The notes under the pieces: model-generated
Databases searched by the model: none
What the model was told of the DNA's origin: nothing
The model's input: only the letters and a program-made list of their open reading frames with translations
Made by a program: the position numbers and the translations under genes
From: Terriglobales bacterium
Lineage (GTDB): Bacteria; Acidobacteriota; Terriglobia; Terriglobales; Acidobacteriaceae
Direction: 5' to 3'
NCBI GenBank assembly: GCA_035651995.1
Contig: DASRER010000022.1
Coordinates: forward strand, 62,001 to 126,000
DNA: 64,000 bases
In this document: positions 42,322 through 51,488 of the stretch, piece by piece
Position numbering within the stretch: position 1 is the stretch's first letter
Layout of the letters: every line of letters begins with the position of its first letter

Positions 42322-43865
42322 GGACCTCGCGCGAGTCGCTGAGCGAACTGGTCACGGCCCTGCCGCTGCCGCTGGCGGTAACGGGCATCCTCTGGGGCAC
42401 CAGCGCCAACCCGGTAACCGCGGGACAGGGTGTTCTCTCATTTCTGATCGCCCTGATCACCTGGATGAGCTACCGCCGCTGGGCCCGCTCCTCGCGCCAC
42501 GAGGTGCCGCTCTTCCCGCTGATCTGCACTGCTTACTGGATCGCCTACGGCGTGCCGCTTTTTTGGGGCGACCCCATGCTGATGACAGCCAGCGGACCGC
42601 GCTATCCGTCGCAGGAGACGCGCACGCTGGCCATGCTGGTCGCGGTGCTTGGCGTCAGCGCGCTCGGCTTGGGCCTGAGCATCGGGACCGCCAGCCTGTA
42701 TGTTCCCAAATCCACTCTCGTGGCACAGCGACTGGGAGGCAGTCGCTGGTACCTGTACATCCTGGTCGCGCTCGGAACGGTACTGAACTTCTTCTCCGGC
42801 TCGGCATACGTGTTCGGTGAGGGCATGCGCCAGGCGATCCTCATCGGCTCGAACACGGTGCCGGTCGTCGCCTTCTGCATGCTGTTTCGCAGCTACATGC
42901 GCGGCGAGCACCACCCGCTCGACAAGATCGTTATCGCCATCTACTGCCTCTCGCGAGGCATTGCTGGAATTTCCTCGGGATGGCTGGCCACCGCGGCCTC
43001 GCTGGTGCTGATCATTCTCATCATGCTCTGGCAGGCGGGTCGGCGCTTCCGCGCCCTGCCTCTGCTTTCGCTCGGCCTCTTCGTGCTGTTCTTTCAGGCG
43101 TCGAAAGACGAATTCCGCCGCCAGTACTGGTACAGCAGTTATGAAAGTTCCACTTTGGAGCGCGTCTCCTACTGGACAGAGCAATCGGCGGTGACCTGGC
43201 ACGACGCGCTCACCGACTCCAGTGGGAACAGGGCACGTGAACTGGCCTACCGGAGCTTGCGCCGGTTCGACCTGCTCGGCCAAACCGCCAACGTTCTCGA
43301 CTTGACGCCCGACACCGTGCCCTACCAGTACGGCAAGCTCTATTCCTACCTGTGGGTAACGCTGGTGCCGCGCCTGCTCTGGCCGAACAAGCCCAGCATG
43401 AGCGAGGCGAACCGGTTCTACCAGGTGGAGTATGGACTCACTGCCGAGCGTGACTTGGAAGGCGTGTCGATCGCTGTGGGTGTGCTCGCCGAGTCCTACA
43501 TCAATTTCGGATGGTTCGGTGTCTTCGGCGTGATGTTCCTGATCGGCGCGGCGCTCGATCTGTTCCGCCGCGTCCTGCTGGCGCCCAACGCCGGCGAGTT
43601 CCTCAACTGCCTGGGCCTGGCGATGGTGCCAACACTCGTCATCGTGGAGTCTCAGTTGGCCGGCTACTTTGGGGGGACCATCCAAACCATCGTGCTCACG
43701 ATGGTGATGTTTTTCCCGGTGCTGTCGTTCGTAAAGCGAGACCAGGTCGCGGTCGGTCGTTCCCGCGGGCCGGCTCGCAGCGGCTTGATACGTCGCGGAC
43801 TTGTTCCGAACACCAACCAGGTCGCGTCCCCATCGAGGGCCGGCAACATCGTCACGCCCAGATAG
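42318..43865 (+). CDS. O-antigen polymerase-like membrane protein (Wzy type)
   Basis: 515 residues with about ten to twelve membrane helices separated by a large loop (about 255-370) that includes KDEFRRQYW, PRLLWPNKPSMSEANRFY and SYINFGWFGVFGV. These resemble oligosaccharide repeat-unit polymerases. It is unlike the ligase-type protein at 24528, so the locus has two different polymerase/ligase proteins. The C-terminus is a basic, disordered cytoplasmic tail. Coupled to the upstream glycosyltransferase. Confidence 0.8.
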   Translation: MRTSRESLSELVTALPLPLAVTGILWGTSANPVTAGQGVLSFLIALITWMSYRRWARSSRHEVPLFPLICTAYWIAYGVPLFWGDPMLMTASGPRYPSQETRTLAMLVAVLGVSALGLGLSIGTASLYVPKSTLVAQRLGGSRWYLYILVALGTVLNFFSGSAYVFGEGMRQAILIGSNTVPVVAFCMLFRSYMRGEHHPLDKIVIAIYCLSRGIAGISSGWLATAASLVLIILIMLWQAGRRFRALPLLSLGLFVLFFQASKDEFRRQYWYSSYESSTLERVSYWTEQSAVTWHDALTDSSGNRARELAYRSLRRFDLLGQTANVLDLTPDTVPYQYGKLYSYLWVTLVPRLLWPNKPSMSEANRFYQVEYGLTAERDLEGVSIAVGVLAESYINFGWFGVFGVMFLIGAALDLFRRVLLAPNAGEFLNCLGLAMVPTLVIVESQLAGYFGGTIQTIVLTMVMFFPVLSFVKRDQVAVGRSRGPARSGLIRRGLVPNTNQVASPSRAGNIVTPR

Positions 43866-43876
43866 CCCCGGAACAG

Positions 43877-44578
43877 CTAAATCTGAACCAGCCACGTCAT
43901 GAGCTGATCTCGCTCGCCGAGAGGCATTGTAAGGACTACGTCGGCTTGAACACGGAACGGCGGTGCGGTGATGTCAACGCCGCTGGAATCGTCATTTCGC
44001 GTGTCCGGGCCGTGTGGCTTGTCGAGGTTGGGAACAAACGGGAACGAGGGGACGTGTTCGGTAATCAGCACATATCGGTAGCGCTTCAGGTTCTCGAGAG
44101 CGGCGCCGATCTCCTCGTTGGAGAGGTGCTGCAATACCTGACGGACCGTGGCCAGAGAGCGTGACGAGTCCGGCAGCTCGGGAAGGCTGCCTGAGACGAC
44201 ATTTCCTGTCCTGAAGTCTACTTCCGGAAACCTGCTGCGGTTGCCTTCGATCAGCGCCGGCACAATGTCGATCCCAGTGTAAGGAGCCAGCTGCGCAAGA
44301 CGACTGCCCACACGAAAGTCGCCGCAACCGATGTCCACGATGCGTGCAATGTCGTGCCGGGAAATGAACTCCCTTATGTACCCGATGTACACGTCACTGA
44401 ATTGCGAATCGGAGCCCGCTCCCGAGCCATTGCCCCAGGCCCCGCTCGCGTAGATTCTCGAGAACGCTTCTTCAACTGTGAGCTTGCGGTATTCAGCGCG
44501 GGTGCGCCGGAGGTGTCGAACGCGATGAGCCCACCATAACCGCGGAAACACTCTCCTGACGAGTTTCCCCAGGCCCAT
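43877..44578 (-). CDS. Class I SAM-dependent methyltransferase
   Basis: 233 residues from ATG 44578; longer upstream codons read as Arg-rich nonsense. IARIVDIGCGDFRVGSRLA is motif I, and TGIDIVPALIEGNRSRFPEVDF gives the acidic residue of motif II. RYVLITEHVPSFPFVPN follows. The N-terminal 45 residues are basic and amphipathic, perhaps membrane-associated. It ends 11 bases from the convergent polymerase gene. Substrate is probably a sugar of the same polysaccharide. Confidence 0.75.
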   Translation of the reverse strand: MGLGKLVRRVFPRLWWAHRVRHLRRTRAEYRKLTVEEAFSRIYASGAWGNGSGAGSDSQFSDVYIGYIREFISRHDIARIVDIGCGDFRVGSRLAQLAPYTGIDIVPALIEGNRSRFPEVDFRTGNVVSGSLPELPDSSRSLATVRQVLQHLSNEEIGAALENLKRYRYVLITEHVPSFPFVPNLDKPHGPDTRNDDSSGVDITAPPFRVQADVVLTMPLGERDQLMTWLVQI

Positions 44579-44660
44579 GGGCCGGATTCTAGCAGCCCCT
44601 GCACAGGAAGGCCTTGGAGTCCCAGAAAGACGGCCGGTACTTTCTCGTTTCTTGTTCTGT

Positions 44661-45731
44661 TCACGGAAGAACGGGCAGCAGCGCCGCCCGCAGGCGTTCG
44701 ATGAACTGGTCTTCCTGAAAGACGCTGCGCACGCGCTGCCGCGCCGCCTGTCCCAGCGCGGCTGCCGCCTCACCATCACGCAGCAGCTTGATGATCGGAG
44801 CGGCCAGTGCCGCCGGTTCCAGATTGTCCACCAACACCGCGCCTTCGCCGGCCGGAAACAGCTCTTCCATCACCGTGCCGGCCAGGCCCAGCAGGGGAAT
44901 TCCCCAGCCGGCGGCCTCCACCGGCGCGAGGCCAAATCCTTCCTGTCGCGAAGGAAAGAGGAAAACCCGCGCCGATTCGTACGCGTGATTGCGCTCCAGG
45001 TCGGTCAGCCGGGGACGGAACTCCACGCCGGGAATCTCCTCGCGACGCACGCGCCGCTCCAGGCGGGGAAGGTCAGCGCCGTTGCCGATGATGACGAGCC
45101 GCGCATCGGGCACGCCGCGGCGCACGAGCGGCCAGGCGCCGAGCACGCTGTCGTGTCCCTTGCCGCGCTCACCGGGGACCAGTCGGCCCACGATGATCGC
45201 CACCGGCGCTTTGCTGCGCACGTCCGGCGCCGCCGCCGGCACTCGCACTCCCAGCCAGGTGATCCGCACCGGCCCGAGCCACGGATTGAACTCGCGCGAC
45301 CGCCGCACGGTGCTCGCTGAATTCGAGATCAGAATCGTGGCGCGCTCCAGCGCCTCGCGTCGGCGGCCGCTCAGCGGCTCCCACACCTCCGTGCCGTGGA
45401 GGAAGACGCCATAGGGGATGCTTCGCAGGCGCGGCAGCACGGCGTGCATCGCGGCCAGGTGTACGTGCTCATAGAAAACAAAGTCCGGCGGGTTGCGCCA
45501 GCAGCCCAGCAGCGCTTCCGAGAGCAGGAGGGCGCGCCTCACGGCCCTGACCCAGCTGGTACGGTTCGTCCAGAGCGCAACGTCGTTGTCCCAGGCAAGG
45601 CCCGCCATCACCGAGGCGCTCACCACGCCAATGCCGCCGTAACCGGTTCCCAGCCCAGAGGTCACGAGCTGAATGCGCCGGCTTCGCCCGCTGCCGTTGC
45701 CGCTTGCCATCGACCTGGAGTCCCTCGCCAT
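44661..45731 (-). CDS. Glycosyltransferase family 4
   Basis: 356 residues from ATG 45731, which lies 12 bases after the stop of the preceding gene; a second ATG at 45710 has a slightly better ribosome site. IQLVTSGLGTGYGGIGVV opens the acceptor domain, APVAIIVGRLVPGERGKGHD starts the donor domain, and FPSRQEGFGLAPVEAAGWG is the EX7E catalytic motif. It is the second gene of a two-gene minus-strand unit. Confidence 0.87.
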   Translation of the reverse strand: MARDSRSMASGNGSGRSRRIQLVTSGLGTGYGGIGVVSASVMAGLAWDNDVALWTNRTSWVRAVRRALLLSEALLGCWRNPPDFVFYEHVHLAAMHAVLPRLRSIPYGVFLHGTEVWEPLSGRRREALERATILISNSASTVRRSREFNPWLGPVRITWLGVRVPAAAPDVRSKAPVAIIVGRLVPGERGKGHDSVLGAWPLVRRGVPDARLVIIGNGADLPRLERRVRREEIPGVEFRPRLTDLERNHAYESARVFLFPSRQEGFGLAPVEAAGWGIPLLGLAGTVMEELFPAGEGAVLVDNLEPAALAAPIIKLLRDGEAAAALGQAARQRVRSVFQEDQFIERLRAALLPVLP

Positions 45732-45742
45732 TGCAGCGCAGT

Positions 45743-47005
45743 CTAGCGCAAGCCGCGTCTGGCTGCGGTTTCCGCCATGACGCGCCGGTACAGGCTCTCC
45801 AGCAGCTCGGCAATCACGTCCCAGTCGAAGTACTCGCGCGCCAGGCGGCGGCCGTTCTCGCCCATCAGGCGCCGCCGCTCGGGATGCTGCAGCAGCTGCA
45901 GCAGGCCGGCGGTTACGCTCACCACGTCGCACCCCGTCACCACGCCGGCGTCGGCCCGCGACACCAGTGAAGCGATGCCCACGCGTCCGCTGATCACCAG
46001 CGGGACACCTGCCGCGAGCGCCTCGGCCGCCGCCACGCCGAAGTTTTCATCGAGCGAGGGCAACAGGAAGACGTCCGCCGCGGCCAGGGCGAGCGCCTTC
46101 TCTCTCCCGGCCACGTTGCCCAAGAATTCCACCCTGCCCGCCAGGCTGGGCCGCGACGCCAGCTCGCGAAGTTGCGCTTCGTATTGCGGTTGGCCTGAGC
46201 CGGCAATCAGGTAGCGCACGCCGAGTCCCTGGCTGGTGAGCGCCGCCACCGCTTCAAGCGCCGTATCGATTCCTTTCTTCGGATCGATGCGTCCCAGCGA
46301 GAGCACCGCCACCTGCCCTTGCAGGTTGTGCTGCTGACGGAAGGCCTCAATCTCAGCCGCCGACGGCGCCTGCGGCTCCTCAACGCCGAGCGGGATCACC
46401 GTGCCCGGCGTTCGCAGGCCGAGTTCGGCCACCTCGCGCTGCTCGAGCTCCGAAGTGAAGTGCAGCGCCGAGGCGTGTTGCAGGTTGCGCCGATCGAGCA
46501 GCCACAGATAGATTCGTTTGCGCAGCCAACTCCGGCTGAGCGAGTAGCGATCGAGCGTGCCCAGCGGGCGAATGATGTATGGCACCCCGGCGCGCCAGGC
46601 ATAGTGGCTCGCCGGCGTCGTCGCCCAGGAGAACACGGTGTGGATGTGCACCGCGTCGTAGTCGCGAACATGCCGCCCCAGCCAGCGCGTGAGTCCCCAG
46701 GAGAACGTCAGGTGTGGCGGCGTCTGATGCCGGAAGAAAATTGTCGGCACGCCGCGCCAGTCGGTGAACGAATCGAGAGGAACCGGCTCTTCTGCCGGCA
46801 TCCACAAGTCGGTTGTGGCGATGTTCACCACGGCGCCGCGGCGCATGAGCGCGCGCGCCATCCCCACCACGGCGTGCGCGGGCCCGCCGCTGATCGGCGC
46901 TACCGAAGGGATCACATGCAGGATGCGCAGCGTTCCAGGCGTCGCGGCCGGCGCCGGTCCGTTTTCCGGCCGGGATCGGCTGCGCGATGACGTGGTCTCA
47001 GGCAT
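45743..47005 (-). CDS. Glycosyltransferase family 4
   Basis: 420 residues. LRILHVIPSVAPISGGPAHAV is the usual GT4 opening with the Gly-Gly loop; VAVLSLGRIDPKKGIDTALE begins the donor domain; LLPSLDENFGVAAAEALAAG is the retaining catalytic motif. A 20-residue Pro/Ala/Arg-rich N-terminal extension precedes the fold. It is the promoter-proximal gene of the pair and divergent from asnB. Confidence 0.88.
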   Translation of the reverse strand: MPETTSSRSRSRPENGPAPAATPGTLRILHVIPSVAPISGGPAHAVVGMARALMRRGAVVNIATTDLWMPAEEPVPLDSFTDWRGVPTIFFRHQTPPHLTFSWGLTRWLGRHVRDYDAVHIHTVFSWATTPASHYAWRAGVPYIIRPLGTLDRYSLSRSWLRKRIYLWLLDRRNLQHASALHFTSELEQREVAELGLRTPGTVIPLGVEEPQAPSAAEIEAFRQQHNLQGQVAVLSLGRIDPKKGIDTALEAVAALTSQGLGVRYLIAGSGQPQYEAQLRELASRPSLAGRVEFLGNVAGREKALALAAADVFLLPSLDENFGVAAAEALAAGVPLVISGRVGIASLVSRADAGVVTGCDVVSVTAGLLQLLQHPERRRLMGENGRRLAREYFDWDVIAELLESLYRRVMAETAARRGLR

Positions 47006-47197
47006 GCAGACGACGATAACAACGACAACGACGCGCCCATTCTCCCACAGCCGCCGGCCCCGGCCGGTTACTACCGTTGGCCGCGTTCAGGCCGCTGGAT
47101 GCATCGCGCGCAACCTGTGCGAAGATGGCGGCATGCAGTCAGCGAAATGGCAGGCGCGCGTCGCTTGGCGGCGGGCGCGCCGCCCGGGGAACGCACG

Positions 47198-49081
47198 ATG
47201 TGCGGCATAGTCGGGCTGTCACTCGCACGGTCCGGCGATGTCGAGTCCATGGTGCCGCGCATCGAGGCGATGCTGCGCGCGCTCTACCATCGCGGACCCG
47301 ATGATTCCGGCTGGACCGCCGCCACGCGCGCCGATCGCTCAGAGGCCGAAGCCTTGCTGGGCGCCACGCGGCTCGCCATCCTCGACGTTTCCTTCGCCGG
47401 CCATCAGCCGATGCGCGATCCCGCGACGGGAAACTGGATCGTCCTCAACGGCGAAATCTACAACCACCTCGACCTGCGCGCCGAACTGGGACAGCGCGGC
47501 GAGCCCTGGCGTTCGGGCAGTGACACGGAAACCATCCTGCGCAGTTACGCCGTGTGGGGTATGGATGTTTTGCCGCGTCTGCGCGGCATGTTCGCGCTTG
47601 CCATCTGGGACGCCTCGCAGGGCGCGCTGCTGCTGGCGCGCGATCGGCTCGGGATCAAGCCGGTGTACTTCACCGAGGTTGCCGAAGGCGTGGCCTTCGC
47701 CTCCGAGGTGCGCGCCTTCACCGCCGGCGGATTGCTCAAGCCGCAGCTGGACCGCATGGGCCTCTCCGGATATCTAAAGTTTGGCTCCGTGCCCGAACCG
47801 CTCACGCTCTTCCGTGGCGTCAGTTCGCTCGCCGCCGGGCACTGGATGCGCATCGAGCGCGGCCGCGTAAGCAACGTCGGTTGCTACTGGAGTCCGGTGC
47901 CTTCGCCGAAAGCGCGCCGCCGCCTCAACATCCGGCACTTGCGCGAGCAGCTGGAACGCGCCATTACCGAGCACCTGCTCTCCGACGTTCCCGTCGCGTC
48001 ATTTCTCAGCGGCGGCGTGGATTCCTCCGTTGTTACGGCGGTGGCGGCGCGCAACTCGCGCCTTCCGCTGCGCACCTTCACCCTTGCCTTCCGCGAGACC
48101 GGCTTCGACGAGTCCAACTACGCCAAGGTGGTCGCCGAAAAATACCAGACGCTGCACTGGCGCGTGCTCCTCAGCGAAGACGACATTCTCTCGCAGGTCC
48201 CATCCGCGGTTGCCGCGCTCGACTTGCCCAGCGCCGACGGCGTGAACACTTATGTGATCTCGCGCGCCGTGGCCAGCGCCGGCATCAAGGTGGTGCTCAG
48301 CGGCCTGGGCGGCGACGAACTGTTTGGCGGGTACGACACCTTCCGCCGCCTGCAACTGGTTGAGGAGTGGCGCTGGCTGCTGCGTGCGCTGCCCGCGTAC
48401 GTGGTGCGCCGCATGCGCGGCGACCGCGCCGTACAGGTGGCGCAGTCGCGCGCCGGACTGGACTCCCGCTACGAGGCCCTGCGCTCCTACTGGAGCGAGA
48501 GAGACCTGCGCGCCATGGGCGCCGACGTTCGCGCCAGCTACGAGTCCGATGATGCCGGCCCCGCCTTCCCGATTCCGGCGCGAGCCAGCGTCTTCGAACT
48601 CCAGGGTTACATGCGCTCCACCCTGCTGCGCGACAGCGACGTGATGAGCATGGCGCACTCGCTCGAGCTTCGCGTCCCGTTCCTCGATCACAAACTCGTC
48701 GAATTCTGCGTGGCCAGCAATGCCGCCGAAGCCGCCGGCAAAGCGGCGCTGGTGGAAGCGGTTCGCGGTTTGCTGCCGCCCATGACCACCGGCCGCCCCA
48801 AGCAGGGCTTCGTGCTGCCCATGCAGCGCTGGATGCGCGGCCCGCTCGCCGCCTTCGTGAACGATGGCTTGGCCAGGCTGGAAGCCAGCGGTTTCCTCCC
48901 GCGCCTGCGCCCCGCCGATGTGCTGCGGCGATTCAATCAGGAACCATGGATGCACTCGCGCGTGTGGCAGCTCGCCGTTCTCGGACACTGGCTGGAGCGC
49001 AACGGGCCGTCGGCCGGCGCTGCCGGCGACGCCAGTCACGTCTCCGTCCCGGGTGAGCCGGAAATGATGAGTGTGGTTTGA
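47198..49081 (+). CDS. asnB: Asparagine synthetase (glutamine-hydrolysing)
   Basis: 627 residues from ATG 47198, fixed by the need for Cys at position 2 (MCGIVGLS). The glutaminase domain includes YHRGPDDSGW and LNGEIYNH; the synthetase domain has FLSGGVDSSVVTAV near 270 and LSGLGGDELFGGYDTF. Unlike the lasso-type homologue at 19983 it keeps the nucleophile Cys, so it is a true amidotransferase. In glycan loci such enzymes can amidate uronic acids; that role here is inference. Confidence 0.9.
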   Translation: MCGIVGLSLARSGDVESMVPRIEAMLRALYHRGPDDSGWTAATRADRSEAEALLGATRLAILDVSFAGHQPMRDPATGNWIVLNGEIYNHLDLRAELGQRGEPWRSGSDTETILRSYAVWGMDVLPRLRGMFALAIWDASQGALLLARDRLGIKPVYFTEVAEGVAFASEVRAFTAGGLLKPQLDRMGLSGYLKFGSVPEPLTLFRGVSSLAAGHWMRIERGRVSNVGCYWSPVPSPKARRRLNIRHLREQLERAITEHLLSDVPVASFLSGGVDSSVVTAVAARNSRLPLRTFTLAFRETGFDESNYAKVVAEKYQTLHWRVLLSEDDILSQVPSAVAALDLPSADGVNTYVISRAVASAGIKVVLSGLGGDELFGGYDTFRRLQLVEEWRWLLRALPAYVVRRMRGDRAVQVAQSRAGLDSRYEALRSYWSERDLRAMGADVRASYESDDAGPAFPIPARASVFELQGYMRSTLLRDSDVMSMAHSLELRVPFLDHKLVEFCVASNAAEAAGKAALVEAVRGLLPPMTTGRPKQGFVLPMQRWMRGPLAAFVNDGLARLEASGFLPRLRPADVLRRFNQEPWMHSRVWQLAVLGHWLERNGPSAGAAGDASHVSVPGEPEMMSVV

Positions 49082-49214
49082 GCGGCCGCGGGCTGCCGAG
49101 CCTGGCCGATTGAAGTGGGAGCACCGGTAAGGTGGAAGCGCCGGCCCTTGGGCCGGTGAATAGCCGGGTTTTCGAAAGGGGCTTTGGCCCCGGCCTTGAA
49201 ATCAAGGAGCCTGT

Positions 49215-50945
49215 TTGTACATTCTGGGAATCAACGCCTATCACGGCGATGCCGCCGCCGCGCTCATCAAAGACGGCGAACTCATCGCCGCCGCTGAAGA
49301 AGAGCGTTTCAACCGGCGGAAGCACTGCGCTGGATTTCCGGCGCGTGCCATCCAGTACTGCCTGCGCACCGCCGGAATCTCGGCCGCCGACATCGACCAC
49401 GTCGGCATCTCGCGCGATCCTTCCGCCCACCTGCACAAGAAAATCCTGTTTTCCATGACGCGCCTCTCCAAGCTCGGCGGGCTGGTCTCGAGCCGCCTGG
49501 CGAACGCCGCGCGCGTCCGCAACCTCAAAGACGAACTCATCGCCGCGCTCGGCGTCGCGCCCGACGCCGTGAAGGCTCAATTCCACAACGTGGAGCACCA
49601 CAAGGCGCACATGGCGAGCTGCTTTCTGGTTTCGCCCTGGGAGCGTGCCGCCATTCTGTCCATCGACGGCTTTGGCGACTTCATCAGCACCATGTGGGGC
49701 ACCGGCTGCGGCAATCGGATCGAGGTCAGCGGACAAATCGAGTATCCGCACTCGGTCGGGATCGTGTACACGGCCGCTTCGCAGTTCATCGGCTTCCCCA
49801 AGTACGGTGACGAAGGCAAGGTGATGGGCCTGGCGCCCTACGGCAAGCCGCGCTTCATGGATGAATTCCGCGACATCGTTCGCACCGAAGACGGCGGCCG
49901 CTTCGCGCTCAACCTCGACTACTTCCTGCACCACTCCGAAGGCGTCGAGATGACCTGGGACGAGGGCACGCCCACCATCGGGCGAATCTTCTCTGACAAG
50001 TTTGCCCAGACCTTCGGCCCGCCGCGCGAAAAAGGCGGCACGCTCACGTCGCGCGAAGAAGACATCGCCGCCTCGCTCCAGCAGCGCCTCGAAGAAGTCG
50101 GCTTCCACATCCTCAAGCACCTGCACACCATCAGCGGCGGAACGCGGCTCTGCGTGGCCGGCGGCGTGGCCTTCAACTCGGTGATGAATGGAAAAATCCC
50201 GCTGGCCACGCCGTTCAAGGAAGTTTTCATCCAGCCCGCCGCCGGCGACGCCGGCACCGCCATTGGCGTCTGCTATTGGCTGCACAACGTCGAGCTCGGG
50301 CGCCCGCGCGGCTACGTGATGGAGCACGCCTACACCGGCCCGCAGTTCGTGAACGGCGATATCGAGAGCGCCATCCGCGCCTCCGGACTGCGCGCGCAGC
50401 ACCTCGACGACGCCGCGCTCACTCGCCGCGCCGCGCAGGCAGTGGCCGACGGCAAGATCGTAGGCTGGTTCCAGGGCCGCATGGAGTTCGGGCCGCGCGC
50501 GCTTGGCAACCGCAGCATCGTCGCCGACCCGCGCCGCGCCGAAATGAAAGACATCCTCAACGCGCGCATCAAGAAGCGCGAGCCGTTCCGGCCGTTCGCG
50601 CCCTCAATCCTGGAAGAAAAACTCGGCGAATACTTCGAGCAGACACACCCCGCGCCCACCATGCTCATGGTCTTCCAGGTCAGGGAAGAGAAGCGCGCGC
50701 AGATTCCCGCGGTCACGCACGTGGATGGCTCCGGGCGCCTGCAAACCGTCAGCGCCGACACGAATCCGCGTTATCACCAGCTCATCCGCGACTTCGAGCG
50801 CATCACCGGCGTCCCGGTCGTGCTGAACACCTCATTTAACGAAGATGAACCCATCGTGTGCACGCCTGCCGACGCCATCGATTGCTTCCGCAAAACGAAA
50901 ATGGATGTGCTCTTTCTCGGCAACTACATGGTGGAAGCCGGCTGA
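49215..50945 (+). CDS. Carbamoyltransferase (NodU/CmcH family)
   Basis: 576 residues, TTG start with AAGGAG upstream. The N-terminal ASKHA-type domain has GINAYHGDAAAALIKDG and HNVEHHKAHMASCF, with metal-binding His residues. The C-terminal YrdC-like part includes GWFQGRMEFGPRALGNRSI, REPFRPFAPSIL and NTSFNEDEPIV. These enzymes transfer carbamoyl from carbamoyl phosphate, through carbamoyl-AMP, to a sugar hydroxyl. Between asnB and a glycosyltransferase, it likely decorates the exported polysaccharide. Confidence 0.92.
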   Translation: MYILGINAYHGDAAAALIKDGELIAAAEEERFNRRKHCAGFPARAIQYCLRTAGISAADIDHVGISRDPSAHLHKKILFSMTRLSKLGGLVSSRLANAARVRNLKDELIAALGVAPDAVKAQFHNVEHHKAHMASCFLVSPWERAAILSIDGFGDFISTMWGTGCGNRIEVSGQIEYPHSVGIVYTAASQFIGFPKYGDEGKVMGLAPYGKPRFMDEFRDIVRTEDGGRFALNLDYFLHHSEGVEMTWDEGTPTIGRIFSDKFAQTFGPPREKGGTLTSREEDIAASLQQRLEEVGFHILKHLHTISGGTRLCVAGGVAFNSVMNGKIPLATPFKEVFIQPAAGDAGTAIGVCYWLHNVELGRPRGYVMEHAYTGPQFVNGDIESAIRASGLRAQHLDDAALTRRAAQAVADGKIVGWFQGRMEFGPRALGNRSIVADPRRAEMKDILNARIKKREPFRPFAPSILEEKLGEYFEQTHPAPTMLMVFQVREEKRAQIPAVTHVDGSGRLQTVSADTNPRYHQLIRDFERITGVPVVLNTSFNEDEPIVCTPADAIDCFRKTKMDVLFLGNYMVEAG

Positions 50946-50948
50946 CGC

Positions 50949-51464
50949 GTGGCGAGTCCTGATACAACCCGACTGACTCTCGAAGCCCCTTGGGCGGCGG
51001 TGTGGATGCCCGAGCTGTATCGCGGCCGCCCGCCGCGCGAGCACTTGCTCATGCCGCTGACCGTCGCCTACTTGCTCTCAGCCGAGCTGCCGTTCTGCTG
51101 CCCGGTGCATGCCGATTCCGTCGCAGTGCTCGACGCTGCGTTCGACGAAATCCTGCGCGGCCTGACGCTGGAAAGCTGCGGCGTGACCTATCTGACCGGC
51201 GACAAGACAGAAGTGAACAAAGCCCTCGACGGCGCGGTGTTCGTATTGAGCGACGAGCGCGGCGAGCGCGAAGCCGCCGCGCGCGCCAATCGGCCTTACG
51301 CCGTGCTTTCCTCGCCCAACGGCAGCGGCCCGGCGCTGCGCGTTGTCCATGCCGACCGCATTCCCAAGGCAGATTTCGCCGCCAAACTGGCCGGATGCGA
51401 GCAACTGCTCAGGCTCCAGGCGCGGGGCATCACCACCGGCGGCCCGTTCTCGCTCTCATGGTGA
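50949..51464 (+). CDS. Hypothetical protein between carbamoyltransferase and glycosyltransferase genes
   Basis: 171 residues, GTG start 3 bases after the carbamoyltransferase stop, so likely co-translated. The sequence is soluble, with alternating beta and alpha stretches (AAVWMPELYRGRPPREHLLMP, FDEILRGLTLESCGVTYLTGD, GAVFVLSDERGERE). No catalytic motif, membrane segment or known family was recognised. Its position suggests an accessory to the carbamoyltransferase. Confidence 0.65.
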   Translation: MASPDTTRLTLEAPWAAVWMPELYRGRPPREHLLMPLTVAYLLSAELPFCCPVHADSVAVLDAAFDEILRGLTLESCGVTYLTGDKTEVNKALDGAVFVLSDERGEREAAARANRPYAVLSSPNGSGPALRVVHADRIPKADFAAKLAGCEQLLRLQARGITTGGPFSLSW

Positions 51465-51488
51465 CCCCGCGGAGATGAAGCGCTTGCG

